From: Betaproteobacteria bacterium
GTDB lineage: Bacteria > Pseudomonadota > Gammaproteobacteria > Burkholderiales > SG8-41
NCBI GenBank assembly: GCA_025356695.1
Contig: JANXSE010000119.1
Coordinates: 1-49,981 of the forward strand
DNA: 49,981 nt
Reading direction: 5' to 3'
The notes under the pieces are model-generated. The model saw only the letters and a list, made by a program, of their open reading frames with translations, ran no database searches and was not told where the DNA came from. Below, piece after piece: positions 24,718 through 33,802 of the stretch; the stretch's first letter is position 1; the number at the start of each line of letters is the position of its first letter. The position numbers and the translations under genes are program-made.

Positions 24718-25702
24718 GGGCATAACCAAGAGCGCCATCCTCCTCATGTCGCTCGGTGAGGACGAGGCGGCCGAGGTCTTCAAACACCTCGGCCCGCGTG
24801 ACGTGCAGAAGATCAGCTCGGCGATGGCGACGCTGAAGGGTGTCACGCGCGACAGCGTCAAGGACGTGATCAACGAATTCTGCGATCAGGCCGGCGAAGG
24901 CGGTGCGCTCAGCGGCGCCTCCAGCGACTACATCAAGAACGTGCTGAAGAAGGCGCTTGGCGATGACAAGTCGGCGGCGCTGATCGACCGCATCCTGCAG
25001 GGCGGCGACACCAGCGGCATCGAAGGCCTGAAATGGATGGGCTCTGATGCAGTGGCCGAACTCATCAAGAACGAACATCCGCAGATCATCGCCACCATCC
25101 TCGTCCATCTCGAACGCGACCAGGCCTCTGAAATCCTCGCCAAACTCACCGAGCGCACGCGCAACGACGTGCTGCTGCGCGTCGCCACGCTCGACGGCAT
25201 CCAACCCGCCGCGCTGAAGGAACTCAACGACGTGCTCACGCAATTGCTGTCGGGCAGCAAGAACCTCAAACGCGCCGCCATGGGCGGCGTGCGCGCCGCG
25301 GCCGAAATACTCAACTTCATGCCGGGCACGGCCGAAGCGGCGATCATCGAAAACGTCAAGACCTTCGACGCCGATCTGGCGCAGAAGATCGTCGACGAAA
25401 TGTTCGTCTGGGAAAACCTGCTCACACTCGACAACAAGTCGATCCAGGTCATGCTGAAGGAAATCCAGTCCGAATCGCTGATCCTCGCGCTGAAAGGCTC
25501 GTCGCAGGAACTGCGCGAAAAGGTCTTCGGCAACATGTCGCAGCGCGCCGGCGAAATGCTGCGCGAAGACCTCGAAGCCAAGGGCATGGTGCGCGTCTCG
25601 GACGTCGAGGCGCAGCAGAAGGAAATTCTCAAGCTGGTGCGCAAACTCGCCGACGAAGGGCAGATCGTCATGGGCGGCGCGGGGGAGGAGGCCTTTGTCT
25701 AA
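24707..25702 (+). CDS. fliG: Flagellar motor switch protein FliG
   Basis: A 331-residue C-ring protein that couples FliF to FliM and touches the stator. The N-terminal domain (ITKSAILLMSLGEDEAAEVF), middle domain (IKNEHPQIIATILVHLERDQ) and C-terminal torque domain (MFVWENLLTLDNKSIQVMLK) are all present, with conserved charged positions. The ATG at 24707 lies inside the end of fliF; starts upstream would push further into fliF without support. It overlaps fliH by 8 bp, so translation of the run is coupled. Confidence 0.97.
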   Translation: MENEGITKSAILLMSLGEDEAAEVFKHLGPRDVQKISSAMATLKGVTRDSVKDVINEFCDQAGEGGALSGASSDYIKNVLKKALGDDKSAALIDRILQGGDTSGIEGLKWMGSDAVAELIKNEHPQIIATILVHLERDQASEILAKLTERTRNDVLLRVATLDGIQPAALKELNDVLTQLLSGSKNLKRAAMGGVRAAAEILNFMPGTAEAAIIENVKTFDADLAQKIVDEMFVWENLLTLDNKSIQVMLKEIQSESLILALKGSSQELREKVFGNMSQRAGEMLREDLEAKGMVRVSDVEAQQKEILKLVRKLADEGQIVMGGAGEEAFV

Positions 25703-26327
25703 CAGCCCCGTCATCCCGAAGGAAAAACTCACCGCCTACCAGCGCTGGGAACTGCATACCTTCGACGCCCCGCAGGGTCAGGCGCAGCCGCACGCGCACC
25801 CGCGCAGCGCGGTCGACGAAGAGGCGGCGAAAATCCGCAACGTACACCAGCTCGCCTACGAATCGGGCCGCGCCGACGGCCTGCGCGAAGGCGCGGCGAA
25901 AGCCGGCGTCGAAGCGCAGCAGTTCGCCACGATGATCGACGGCGTGCGCCGGGCCAGCACCGAAATCAACCACGTGCTCACCGACGAGATCCTCGGCGTC
26001 GCGCTGGCGGTGGCGCAGCAGATGGTGCGCAAAACGCTGGATGTCGATACCGACGCCATCGGCGCCGTCGTCCAGGAGGCGCTGGCGCGCGCGCTGCAAC
26101 CGGTGGCGCAGGCAACCCTTACGCTCAATCCCGCCGATGCCGCGCTGGTGAAGACGCAGCTCGGCGAAACGCTCGCCGCCGGCAACTGGCGCATCGTCGA
26201 AGACCACAACATTACGCGCGGCGGCTGCAGGCTGCATACGCTGGCGAGCGAACTCGACGCCACCGTTGAGACCCGCTGGCACCGCATCACCGCCGCCCTT
26301 GGACAGGACACGCCATGGTTGAAGTAA
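25695..26327 (+). CDS. fliH: Flagellar assembly protein FliH
   Basis: A 210-residue negative regulator and stator of the FliI export ATPase. Features: a hydrophilic N-terminus with an [12 protein letters not shown] segment, a helical middle ([20 protein letters not shown]), and a C-terminal domain ([16 protein letters not shown] through [20 protein letters not shown]). The start is TTG at 25695, supported by a strong AGGAGG just upstream and by the lack of another start nearby; it begins within the last codons of fliG. It overlaps fliI by 13 bp. Confidence 0.95.
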   Translation: MSNSPVIPKEKLTAYQRWELHTFDAPQGQAQPHAHPRSAVDEEAAKIRNVHQLAYESGRADGLREGAAKAGVEAQQFATMIDGVRRASTEINHVLTDEILGVALAVAQQMVRKTLDVDTDAIGAVVQEALARALQPVAQATLTLNPADAALVKTQLGETLAAGNWRIVEDHNITRGGCRLHTLASELDATVETRWHRITAALGQDTPWLK

Positions 26328-27745
26328 CCGCCGCCTCGCCGGCCACCGCGCAGGCCACCGCATTTTTGCGCAACTGCCGCGACATCGTCAGCACCACCGA
26401 CCCCTTGATGCTGGCGGGCAAACTCACGCGCGTCACCGGTCTCGTGCTTGAAGCATCGGGGCTGCGGCTGGCCGTCGGCAACTGCTGCCGCGTGCTGCTG
26501 CCGCACGGCAACAGCGTCGAGGCCGAGGTCGTCGGTTTTTCCGAGGATCGCCTGTTCCTGATGCCGATCAACGACGTGCACGGCGTGACACCGGGCGCGC
26601 TGGTGTTGCCGATCGAAGCGCAGGCCGAGCGCCAGCGCATCGGCGCGCCGCTGCATCCGCGCCGCCGCGTGGCCGACCAGGCCAAACACGTGCCGGTCGG
26701 CAACGCCCTGCTCGGCCGCGTGCTCGACAGCGCCGGCAATCCGCTCGATCAGCTGGGCCCGCTGCGCTGCGACCACAGCGTCTCGCTGCACAACCGGCCG
26801 CTCAATCCGCTCGACCGCGCACCGATCAGCCAAGTGCTCGATGTCGGCGTGCGCGCCATCAACGGTCTGCTGACCGTCGGACGCGGACAACGCATGGGCC
26901 TCTTTGCCGGCAGCGGCATCGGCAAGAGCGTGCTGCTCGGCATGATGGCACGCTACACCGCGGCAGACGTCATCGTCGTCGGCCTGATCGGCGAGCGCGG
27001 CCGCGAGGTCAAGGAATTCATCGAAAATATTCTCGGCCCGGCGGGTCTCGCCCGCGCCGCCGTGGTGGCCGCCCCCGCCGACACCAGCCCGCTAATGCGC
27101 ATGCAGGGTGCTTCGTATGCGACGGCGATCGCCGAATACTTCCGCGACCAGGGCAAACACGTGTTGCTGATCATGGATTCGCTGACGCGTTACGCCATGG
27201 CACAGCGCGAAATCGCGCTCGCCATCGGCGAGCCGCCGGTGACCAAAGGTTATCCGCCCTCGGTGTTCGCCAAACTGCCGCAGCTGGTCGAGCGCGCCGG
27301 CAATGCCGGCGAAGGCGGCGGTTCGATCACCGCCTTCTACACCGTGCTCGCCGAAGGCGACGACCAACAGGACCCGATCGCCGACTGCGCGCGCGCGATT
27401 CTCGACGGCCACGTCGTGCTCTCGCGCACGCTTGCCGACGCCGGTCATTATCCGGCGATCGACATCGAAGCCTCGATCAGCCGCGCCATGACCAGCCTGA
27501 TCGATCTCAACCAGTTCGAGTCGGTGCGCCGTTTCCGCTCGCTGTATTCGCGTTACCAGCGCAACCGCGATCTCATCAGCGTCGGCGCCTACGCCGCTGG
27601 CAGCGACCCGCTACTCGACGAGGCGCTCGCACGCTATCCGCAAATGGAATCGTATCTGCAGCAAAACATGGCGGAGCGCGCCGGTTACCAGGACAGCGTG
27701 CAGGATTTGCGCGCCTTCACGGTCAACGCAACAGTCGCGGCCTGA
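26315..27745 (+). CDS. fliI: Flagellum-specific ATPase FliI
   Basis: A 476-residue hexameric ATPase of the flagellar type III export system, related to the F1 beta subunit. Walker A is AGSGIGKS at 198-205 and Walker B is VLLIMD at 283-288; [13 protein letters not shown] and the catalytic Glu in it are kept. The N-terminal FliH-interacting part and the C-terminal helical domain are of normal size, with an Arg/His-rich insert near 105-125 before the nucleotide domain. It acts at the base of the export gate with FliH and FliJ. It begins inside fliH. Confidence 0.98.
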   Translation: MVEVTAASPATAQATAFLRNCRDIVSTTDPLMLAGKLTRVTGLVLEASGLRLAVGNCCRVLLPHGNSVEAEVVGFSEDRLFLMPINDVHGVTPGALVLPIEAQAERQRIGAPLHPRRRVADQAKHVPVGNALLGRVLDSAGNPLDQLGPLRCDHSVSLHNRPLNPLDRAPISQVLDVGVRAINGLLTVGRGQRMGLFAGSGIGKSVLLGMMARYTAADVIVVGLIGERGREVKEFIENILGPAGLARAAVVAAPADTSPLMRMQGASYATAIAEYFRDQGKHVLLIMDSLTRYAMAQREIALAIGEPPVTKGYPPSVFAKLPQLVERAGNAGEGGGSITAFYTVLAEGDDQQDPIADCARAILDGHVVLSRTLADAGHYPAIDIEASISRAMTSLIDLNQFESVRRFRSLYSRYQRNRDLISVGAYAAGSDPLLDEALARYPQMESYLQQNMAERAGYQDSVQDLRAFTVNATVAA

Positions 27746-27767
27746 CGGATTTTCAAAAAGGTAAAAG

Positions 27768-28220
27768 ATGGCACACAAATTCGCACTGGAGCGCATCCAG
27801 GAAATCACCGACCACCAGACCGATGCGGCGGCGGTCAAACTCGCCAACCTCAACCGCGAACTGCACGAGCAGGAGGCGCGCCTGATGCTGCTGTTCAAAT
27901 ACCGCACCGAATACAACGAGCGCCTGCACCGTGCCGCCGCCGAGGGCCTCGACGGCGCGGCGATGCGCAATTACCAGGATTTCCTGCAGCGCCTCGAGAA
28001 CGCCATCATGCAACAGCACGCGCAGGTGGTGGAGGCGCGCACGCGCGCCGAGCACGGCCGCATCGAGTGGCAGAACAGCCGCCGCAAATCGATGACCTTT
28101 GACACGCTGTCGCGGCGCTTCGAACTGCATGAACTGCGCAAGGAGGCAACGCGTGAACAGAAATCGCAGGACGAGCTGGCGCAGCACAGCGGCAGCCGTC
28201 ACGCCAAGGCGATGCGATAA
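27768..28220 (+). CDS. fliJ: Flagellar export protein FliJ
   Basis: A 150-residue, almost wholly helical coiled-coil protein rich in Glu, Arg, Gln and Ala. In the export apparatus FliJ is the central stalk of the FliI hexamer and links to FlhA. The sequence is poorly conserved in general; LERIQEITDHQTDAAAVKLA and the C-terminal RRFELHELRKEATREQK match the family pattern. Size and position after fliI make the call firm. AAGG lies eight bases before the ATG. Confidence 0.93.
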   Translation: MAHKFALERIQEITDHQTDAAAVKLANLNRELHEQEARLMLLFKYRTEYNERLHRAAAEGLDGAAMRNYQDFLQRLENAIMQQHAQVVEARTRAEHGRIEWQNSRRKSMTFDTLSRRFELHELRKEATREQKSQDELAQHSGSRHAKAMR

Positions 28221-28259
28221 ATCGCCTGACCAATCAGCGTAATTCCCGACGGAGAAACG

Positions 28260-29339
28260 ATGGACACACTACCCGTGCAAAACGCCATGGTTGCCGCAGC
28301 GCCGGCGCCCGCCCCTGCGGCCGGCGGCAATACGGCCGCGGATGACAAAACCGCAGGCGATGCGGCCCCCCCAGCACCGCACCGCTTCGGCGCCCTGCTC
28401 GCGCTGCAACTGGGTGGCGCGGCACCGAAAGCGGTAAAACCTTTACCTGATGCCGACGCCGCCACTGACGGAAAAGCCGCGACTGACGCCAACGCAAACA
28501 CGACGACGCCGCTCGACGCACTGGCCGCTCTGAATCTGCCCGGACTGCTGCCGCTGGCACCGCCAGCGACAGCGACGACGGTCGCGCATGCCGCGCACGC
28601 CGCCACCACGGCGGCGAAAGAACCTGCGGCACCCGGCTTGCCCGGCGCCACCGCAACGGAGGCGAAGGCGCTGCCGCGCGCCGCCAACGACCCGCAGGAT
28701 GCGACCGCGCGCACGGCGGACACGCTTAACGCGCCGCGCGCCGACGCCGGACAATTCGCGCGCGAAGCGGCGGTATTGCAAGCCGCCAGCGGCGGCCGCA
28801 GCGGCGGCGAACAAGCGATGCACGCGGCTGATGCCGCCGCAAGCAACCTGCCGCAGGCGCTGCCGGGGCAAATCAACGCAACACCCGCGCCGGCCAGCGT
28901 GACGCCGGCCCAGGCCGCGATCGAGGCACGCGTCGGCACGCCCGACTGGAACACCGAACTCGGGCAGAAAATCGTCTGGATGATCGGCGACAAACAACAG
29001 GTTGCCGAAATGCACGTCAATCCACCCGAACTCGGCCCCCTCGACATCAAGCTCACCATCGACGGTGCGCAAACAACGGCAGTATTCACTTCGCCGCACA
29101 GCGAAGTGCGCGAGGCGGTCGAATCGGCGCTGCCGCGCCTGCGTGAAGTACTGGCCGACAGCGGCATCATGCTCGGCAACGCCAGCGTCACCGCCGACAC
29201 GCCGCGCGACAGCCGGGCGTTTGCCGAGCAGCGTGCGGGCGCGCGTTCGGGCCAGCGCCTCGTCAACGACAATGCCGCGCCGCCGGTGCCGATGCGCACG
29301 GTCAGAAGCACGCTCGGACTGGTTGATCTGTTCGCCTGA
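28260..29339 (+). CDS. fliK: Flagellar hook-length control protein FliK
   Basis: A 359-residue secreted ruler. The first ~220 residues are Ala/Pro/Thr-rich and low in complexity, as expected for the stretched ruler region. The C-terminal Flg_hook domain (about 225-310) has LGQKIVWMIGDKQQVAEMHV, NPPELGPLDIKLTIDG and VREAVESALPRLREVLADSG. GGAG lies nine bases before the ATG. It is the canonical copy, positioned after fliJ; a second FliK-like gene is at 16290. The very low complexity of the N-terminal half means that its exact length is probably variable between strains. Confidence 0.95.
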   Translation: MDTLPVQNAMVAAAPAPAPAAGGNTAADDKTAGDAAPPAPHRFGALLALQLGGAAPKAVKPLPDADAATDGKAATDANANTTTPLDALAALNLPGLLPLAPPATATTVAHAAHAATTAAKEPAAPGLPGATATEAKALPRAANDPQDATARTADTLNAPRADAGQFAREAAVLQAASGGRSGGEQAMHAADAAASNLPQALPGQINATPAPASVTPAQAAIEARVGTPDWNTELGQKIVWMIGDKQQVAEMHVNPPELGPLDIKLTIDGAQTTAVFTSPHSEVREAVESALPRLREVLADSGIMLGNASVTADTPRDSRAFAEQRAGARSGQRLVNDNAAPPVPMRTVRSTLGLVDLFA

Positions 29340-29342
29340 CGG

Positions 29343-29389
29343 CGATAAGCCGGATAAAGCGGGCATTTGACGGTCTTTTCGGATTATCG
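29343..29389. repeat. Inverted repeat in fliK-fliL gap
   Basis: CGATAAGCCG (29343-29352) and CGGATTATCG (29380-29389) are complementary at 9 of 10 positions around a 27-nt loop. It lies just after fliK in the 121-bp gap before fliL. It could end fliK transcription or form part of the fliL promoter region; no T-tract follows. Confidence 0.35.
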
Positions 29390-29460
29390 ACCGCCGCCGG
29401 CGCCCGCCATAATTCCCCTCAGATTCCAGTCATTTCAACACCGCGATCGAAGGAAAAACC

Positions 29461-30117
29461 ATGGCAGTCAGCGCCGTCAAGACGGAACCCGCGCCGGCCG
29501 AAGAGGCAGCGAAGCCGGCTGGTAAAAAAGGCCTGATCAAAATCATCGTCATGGGCGTGGTTGCTGCCGCACTCATTGGCGGTGGCGCCTGGTGGTATCT
29601 CGGCCACAAGGGCGGCGAAGCGGTCAAGGAAACCAAACACGAACCGGCGAAACCGCCGGTGTTTTATCCGCTCGACACCTTTACCGTCAATCTGGTGCTG
29701 GTCGACAACCCGCAATTTCTGCAGACCGGCATCACACTCAAGGTAACCGACACCGCGGTGGCCGACGAACTCAAATCACTCTCGCCGATGGTGCGCGACC
29801 GCATTCTGATGCTGATGTCGAGCCGCAAGGCCACCGACCTGCTGACGATCGAGGGCAAACGCCAGCTCGGCGACGAAATCGTCAACGCCATGAACGACAT
29901 TCTCGGCAAGGGTGAGCCCGCGGCAAAACCCACGGCAATAGCGGCCGAGGCAAAGGGCGCGGAAGACAAGGGTGCCGACGCCAAGGACGCCAAGGACGAG
30001 GAAGAAAAGGACGCCGGGGATGCCGGCGACACCAAGGACGCCAAGGCGGCCGGCGAAAGTAAAGGCGGCGGGCGGCCCGTGCAGGCAGTCCTGTTTACCA
30101 CCTTCATTATTCAGTGA
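29461..30117 (+). CDS. fliL: Flagellar basal body-associated protein FliL, with acidic insert
   Basis: A 218-residue single-pass inner-membrane protein that surrounds the stator and supports torque. The cytoplasmic N-terminus is short; TM is at about 24-46; the periplasmic domain has FYPLDTFTVNLVLVDNPQFLQ and VRDRILMLMSSRKATDLLTI. The usual ending, VLFTTFIIQ, is present, but between the core (ends about 150) and this last strand there is a ~54-residue Ala/Lys/Asp/Glu-rich insert (151-204) not seen in ordinary FliL. AAGGAAAAACC lies before the ATG. It opens the fliLMNOPQR operon after a 121-bp gap. Confidence 0.95.
   Translation: MAVSAVKTEPAPAEEAAKPAGKKGLIKIIVMGVVAAALIGGGAWWYLGHKGGEAVKETKHEPAKPPVFYPLDTFTVNLVLVDNPQFLQTGITLKVTDTAVADELKSLSPMVRDRILMLMSSRKATDLLTIEGKRQLGDEIVNAMNDILGKGEPAAKPTAIAAEAKGAEDKGADAKDAKDEEEKDAGDAGDTKDAKAAGESKGGGRPVQAVLFTTFIIQ
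29911..30072 (+). repeat. Low-complexity charged insert within fliL
   Basis: Codons 151-204 of fliL, dominated by GCN, AAG, GAC and GAA/GAG codons giving repeats of Lys-Asp-Ala, such as AKDAKDEEEKDAGDAGDTKD. It keeps the reading frame and leaves the final beta strand intact, so it looks like slippage-driven growth of a surface loop rather than a disrupting insertion. Confidence 0.75.
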
Positions 30118-30124
30118 TGACGCG

Positions 30125-31099
30125 ATGAGCAAGGACTTCCTTTCGCAGGAAGAAGTCGACGATCTGCTCAAGGGCGTCAGCGGCGAAGCCGACGAAGCCA
30201 AAGAGGAGAGCGACAACACGGGCGTGCGGCCCTACAACATCGCCACGCAGGAGCGCATCGTGCGCGGGCGCATGCCGACGCTCGAACTCATCAACGAGCG
30301 CTTCGCGCGCCTTCTGCGCATCGGGCTATTCAACTTCATCCGCCGCAGCGCCGAAATTTCAGTGGGCCCGGTGCGCACGCTGAAATACAGCGAGTTCATC
30401 CGCAACCTGGTGGTGCCGACCAACCTCAACCTGGTGCAAATCAAGCCGCTGCGCGGCACCTCGCTATTCATCATCGACCCCAACCTGGTGTTTCTCATCG
30501 TCGACAACCTGTTCGGCGGCAACGGCCAGTTTCACACGCGCGTCGAAGGCCGCGAATTCACGCCGACCGAGCAGCGCATCATCCAGAAACTCCTGGGCAT
30601 CATTTTCGAGGACCTCGAAAAATCGTGGGCGCCGGTCTACGAGGTGAAGTTCGAATACATGCGCTCCGAGGTCAACACGCAGTTTGCCAACATCGCCACA
30701 CCGAACGAAGTCGTCGTGGTGACTACTTTCAATATCGAATTCGGCGCCGCCGGCGGCGAATTTCACATCTGCACGCCCTACGCGCAGATCGAGCCGATCC
30801 GCGACCTGCTGTGCAGCAGCATGCAGGGCGACCACATGGAGGCCGACAAGCGCTGGGTGCAGATGCTGTCAAAACAGGTGCAAAGCGCCGAGGTCGAACT
30901 GGTGGTCAATCTCGGCGAGGCCGAACTGAATTTCCAGCAACTGCTCGCGATGCAGGTCGGCGACGTCATCTCGCTCGACATTCCGCAGCCGATGATCGCC
31001 GAGATCGACCATGTGCCGGTGATGGAATGCAAATGCGGAATATTGAACGGGCAGTATGCGCTGAAGGTCGAGCGGCTGCTGTCGAGCACGAGCCAATAG
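30125..31099 (+). CDS. fliM: Flagellar motor switch protein FliM
   Basis: A 324-residue C-ring protein. The N-terminal CheY-P-binding peptide (MSKDFLSQEEVDDLLKG) is present. The middle domain (LINERFARLLRIGLFNFIRR, LVFLIVDNLFGGNG) binds FliG, and the C-terminal SpoA domain (VELVVNLGEAELNFQQLLAM) pairs with FliN. The length is typical. The ATG at 30125 lies 7 bp after the fliL stop. It is the target of phospho-CheY made from the che operon in this window. Confidence 0.97.
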   Translation: MSKDFLSQEEVDDLLKGVSGEADEAKEESDNTGVRPYNIATQERIVRGRMPTLELINERFARLLRIGLFNFIRRSAEISVGPVRTLKYSEFIRNLVVPTNLNLVQIKPLRGTSLFIIDPNLVFLIVDNLFGGNGQFHTRVEGREFTPTEQRIIQKLLGIIFEDLEKSWAPVYEVKFEYMRSEVNTQFANIATPNEVVVVTTFNIEFGAAGGEFHICTPYAQIEPIRDLLCSSMQGDHMEADKRWVQMLSKQVQSAEVELVVNLGEAELNFQQLLAMQVGDVISLDIPQPMIAEIDHVPVMECKCGILNGQYALKVERLLSSTSQ

Positions 31100-31117
31100 A
31101 ATTTACAGGAGAACAAC

Positions 31118-31555
31118 ATGACGGAAGCGGCAACTGAGGAACAGGTCTCGGCCGATGATTGGGCCTCGGCGATGGCCGAACAGGCCCCGGTCGGCGGCGC
31201 ACCCGCGGCGGACGCCGGCGGCACATCAACACAGGTCGCTGCGGCGCCGATCTTCGAGCAATTTTCGGCGGGCGGCGCCAAGGCCGGCGCACACAATGAC
31301 ATCGACATGATCCTCGATATCCCGGTGCAACTGACGGTGGAACTGGGCCGCACCAAGATCGCGATCAAGAATCTGCTGCAACTGGCGCAGGGTTCGGTGG
31401 TGGAACTCGACGGCATGGCTGGCGAGCCGATGGACGTGCTCGTCAACGGCTGCCTGATCGCGCAGGGCGAGGTGGTCGTGGTCAACGACAAATTCGGTAT
31501 CCGCCTCACCGATATCATCACGCCGTCGGAACGCTTGCAGAAGCTCAAACGATGA
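31118..31555 (+). CDS. fliN: Flagellar motor switch protein FliN
   Basis: A 145-residue protein with an acidic, Ala-rich N-terminal half (about 1-65) and the SpoA domain at the C-terminus (ILDIPVQLTVELGRTKIAIK, LLQLAQGSVVELDGMAGEP, LIAQGEVVVVNDKFGIRLTD). FliN completes the C-ring and docks FliH-FliI. CAGGAG lies before the ATG. The stop overlaps the fliO start by 4 bp (ATGA). Confidence 0.97.
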   Translation: MTEAATEEQVSADDWASAMAEQAPVGGAPAADAGGTSTQVAAAPIFEQFSAGGAKAGAHNDIDMILDIPVQLTVELGRTKIAIKNLLQLAQGSVVELDGMAGEPMDVLVNGCLIAQGEVVVVNDKFGIRLTDIITPSERLQKLKR

Positions 31556-31983
31556 TGGCGCGCAACGTGATCGGCGTCGCTGCTTCTCTGGCGGCGTTTT
31601 CATCTGCGGCACTGGCGCAGGCGCAAGCCGCCCCCGCCGGCATCGGCGCCGGACAGATTTTCGGCCTCTTCGCCGGCACGCTGTTCGTGCTGGCAGTCAT
31701 AGCCGCCATTGCCTGGCTGCTCAAACGCTACACGCCGGGCGGCCACGGTGCAGGCGGCGTGCTGCGCGTGGTGGCTGGCGCCGCGGTCGGCCAGCGCGAA
31801 CGCGTCGTCATCGTCGAGATCGGTTCGCAGTGGCTGGTGGTCGGTGTCGCGCCGGGTAGCGTCAATCTGCTGCAACAGATGCCGCGCGCGGAAATGCCGG
31901 CGGCGGCCGCCACCGCCGTGCTGCCATCGACTGCGTTCGCCGCCTGGCTCAAGCAGGTGATGGAAAAGCGTAATGGCCGATAA
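31552..31983 (+). CDS. fliO: Flagellar biosynthetic protein FliO
   Basis: A 143-residue small membrane protein that helps assemble the FliP-FliR gate. A signal-like hydrophobic segment (about 7-22, ending ALAQAQA) is followed by a transmembrane helix (about 36-57, [20 protein letters not shown]) and a cytoplasmic SH3-like part with [20 protein letters not shown], which is the family signature. It overlaps fliN by 4 bp and fliP by 11 bp. An internal ATG one codon later is an equally possible start. Confidence 0.92.
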   Translation: MMARNVIGVAASLAAFSSAALAQAQAAPAGIGAGQIFGLFAGTLFVLAVIAAIAWLLKRYTPGGHGAGGVLRVVAGAAVGQRERVVIVEIGSQWLVVGVAPGSVNLLQQMPRAEMPAAAATAVLPSTAFAAWLKQVMEKRNGR

Positions 31984-32725
31984 AAAACGCCTGACGCTGG
32001 CGGCATTGCTGTGCGCCGCCCTCGTCACCGCCCTGCCGGCGTTTGCGCAGAACGCGTTGCCGGCGTTCAGCAGCACGCCCGCCCCCGGCGGCGGACAGAA
32101 TTACAGCCTCAGCCTGCAAACGCTGCTGCTGCTGACCTCGCTGTCGTTCCTGCCGGCGCTGCTGCTGATGATGACGGGCTTTACGCGCATCATCATCGTG
32201 CTCTCGTTGCTGCGCCAGGCACTCGGCACACCGACCTCGCCGCCGAACCAGGTGCTGGTCGGCCTGTCGCTGTTTCTGACGCTCTTCGTGATGTCGCCGG
32301 TACTCGACCGCATCAATGCCGACGCTTACCAGCCGTTTTCCGAAAACAAGATCAGTTTTACCGCGGCGGTTGAAAAAGGCAGCGTGCCGCTGCGCGAATT
32401 CATGCTGAAGCAGACGCGCGAGGGTGATCTTTCACTCTTCACGCGACTGTCCGGGCAAAAGGTCGAAAACCCGCGCGAAACGCCAATGAAAATCCTGATT
32501 CCGGCTTACGTCACCAGCGAATTGAAAACCGCGTTTCAGATCGGCTTTCTGGTCTTCATCCCGTTTCTCATCATCGACATGGCGGTGGCCAGCGTGCTGA
32601 TGTCAATGGGCATGATGATGGTCTCGCCGGCAATGGTGTCGCTGCCGTTCAAGCTGATGATCTTCGTGCTGGTCGACGGCTGGGCCCTGCTGATCGGTTC
32701 GCTGGCGCAGAGTTTCGCCACATGA
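31973..32725 (+). CDS. fliP: Flagellar export gate protein FliP
   Basis: A 250-residue core export-gate membrane protein. A cleavable signal peptide is visible ([19 protein letters not shown]). Conserved stretches are [40 protein letters not shown], and [20 protein letters not shown] followed by [15 protein letters not shown]. It forms the FliP5-FliQ4-FliR1 gate. It overlaps fliQ by 4 bp. Confidence 0.98.
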   Translation: MADKKRLTLAALLCAALVTALPAFAQNALPAFSSTPAPGGGQNYSLSLQTLLLLTSLSFLPALLLMMTGFTRIIIVLSLLRQALGTPTSPPNQVLVGLSLFLTLFVMSPVLDRINADAYQPFSENKISFTAAVEKGSVPLREFMLKQTREGDLSLFTRLSGQKVENPRETPMKILIPAYVTSELKTAFQIGFLVFIPFLIIDMAVASVLMSMGMMMVSPAMVSLPFKLMIFVLVDGWALLIGSLAQSFAT

Positions 32726-32991
32726 CGCCGGAGACCATCGTCACCATCGGCCAGCAGGCGCTGCTGGTGCTGCTGATGGTGTCGGCGCCGATGCTGCTGG
32801 CCGCGCTCGCCGTCGGCCTGCTGGTCAGCATTTTCCAGGCCGCCACGCAGATCAACGAAATGACGCTGTCGTTCATTCCGAAACTGGTGGCGGTGTTTGT
32901 CACCATGATCATTGCAGGGCCGTGGATCATGTCGACACTGCTCGATTACATCCGCCGCCTCTTCATGCAGATTCCGACGCTGATCGGCTGA
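32722..32991 (+). CDS. fliQ: Flagellar export gate protein FliQ
   Basis: An 89-residue protein with two transmembrane helices (about 15-38 and 50-73). The family pattern is complete: [40 protein letters not shown] and the C-terminal [13 protein letters not shown]. It overlaps the fliP stop (ATGA) and is followed 26 bp later by fliR. Confidence 0.98.
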   Translation: MTPETIVTIGQQALLVLLMVSAPMLLAALAVGLLVSIFQAATQINEMTLSFIPKLVAVFVTMIIAGPWIMSTLLDYIRRLFMQIPTLIG

Positions 32992-33017
32992 CGCCGCGGC
33001 CGCGACACAAAGCGCAC

Positions 33018-33791
33018 GTGCTCACCCTCACCACCGCCCAACTGAATGGCTGGCTCGCGCTGATGCTGTGGCCGTTTGCACGCATCCTCGCGCTGCTGGC
33101 GACCGCGCCGCTGACCGGCGCCGCGCAGGTTGCGGCTCCCGTCAAAATCGGCCTCGCCATATTGATCACCGCGGTGGTCGCGCCAACCATGGCAATACCC
33201 GAAATCGATCCGGGCTCCGGCGCCGGGTTATTGCTGCTGGCGCGCGAAACCGCCCTCGGCATTGCCATGGGCATGGCCATGCGCGTGATATTTTCCGGCA
33301 TCACCGCGGCGGGCGACGTGATCGGGTTGCAGATGGGACTGGGCTTTGCGCAGTTCTACGATCCGCAGAGCAACGGCCAGGTGCCGGTGATCGGCCAGTA
33401 CATCAACCTGCTCGCCACCCTGACGTTTCTCTCACTCAACGGCCACCTCGTCATGATCTCGACGCTGATCGAATCTTTCCAGGCCGTTCCGGTCGACGCC
33501 GCCGGCGCCGGCCAGTGGCTGCTGCTGGCACAGTCGGGCGGTATGGTGATGCGTGCGGCGATATTGCTCTCGCTGCCGCTGATCGCCACGCTGCTGGTGG
33601 TCAACGCGGCACTCGGCGTGCTGACGCGCGCGGCGCCGCAACTGAATATTTTCGCGATCGGCTTTCCGATCACCATGATGGTCGGTTTTTTTGCGCTGAT
33701 GCTGTCGCTGCCCTACTGCGTGCCGGTGTTCGAACGGCTGTTCGAGGCGGGCTTCGGCAGCATGCTGCAGGTGGCCATTCCCGGCCGCTGA
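33018..33791 (+). CDS. fliR: Flagellar export gate protein FliR
   Basis: A 257-residue gate protein with several transmembrane helices. Typical motifs: WPFARILALLATAPL near the N-terminus, MGLGFAQFYDPQSNGQVPVI in the middle, and NIFAIGFPITMMVGFFALML near the C-terminus. The start is a GTG at 33018 (VLTLTTAQLNGW), since no ATG gives a complete protein; no clear ribosome site is seen, and coupling to fliQ is likely. It ends the fliLMNOPQR run; flhB does not follow but a minus-strand kinase gene does. Confidence 0.96.
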   Translation: MLTLTTAQLNGWLALMLWPFARILALLATAPLTGAAQVAAPVKIGLAILITAVVAPTMAIPEIDPGSGAGLLLLARETALGIAMGMAMRVIFSGITAAGDVIGLQMGLGFAQFYDPQSNGQVPVIGQYINLLATLTFLSLNGHLVMISTLIESFQAVPVDAAGAGQWLLLAQSGGMVMRAAILLSLPLIATLLVVNAALGVLTRAAPQLNIFAIGFPITMMVGFFALMLSLPYCVPVFERLFEAGFGSMLQVAIPGR

Positions 33792-33802
33792 AGCGGCGTT
33801 AA

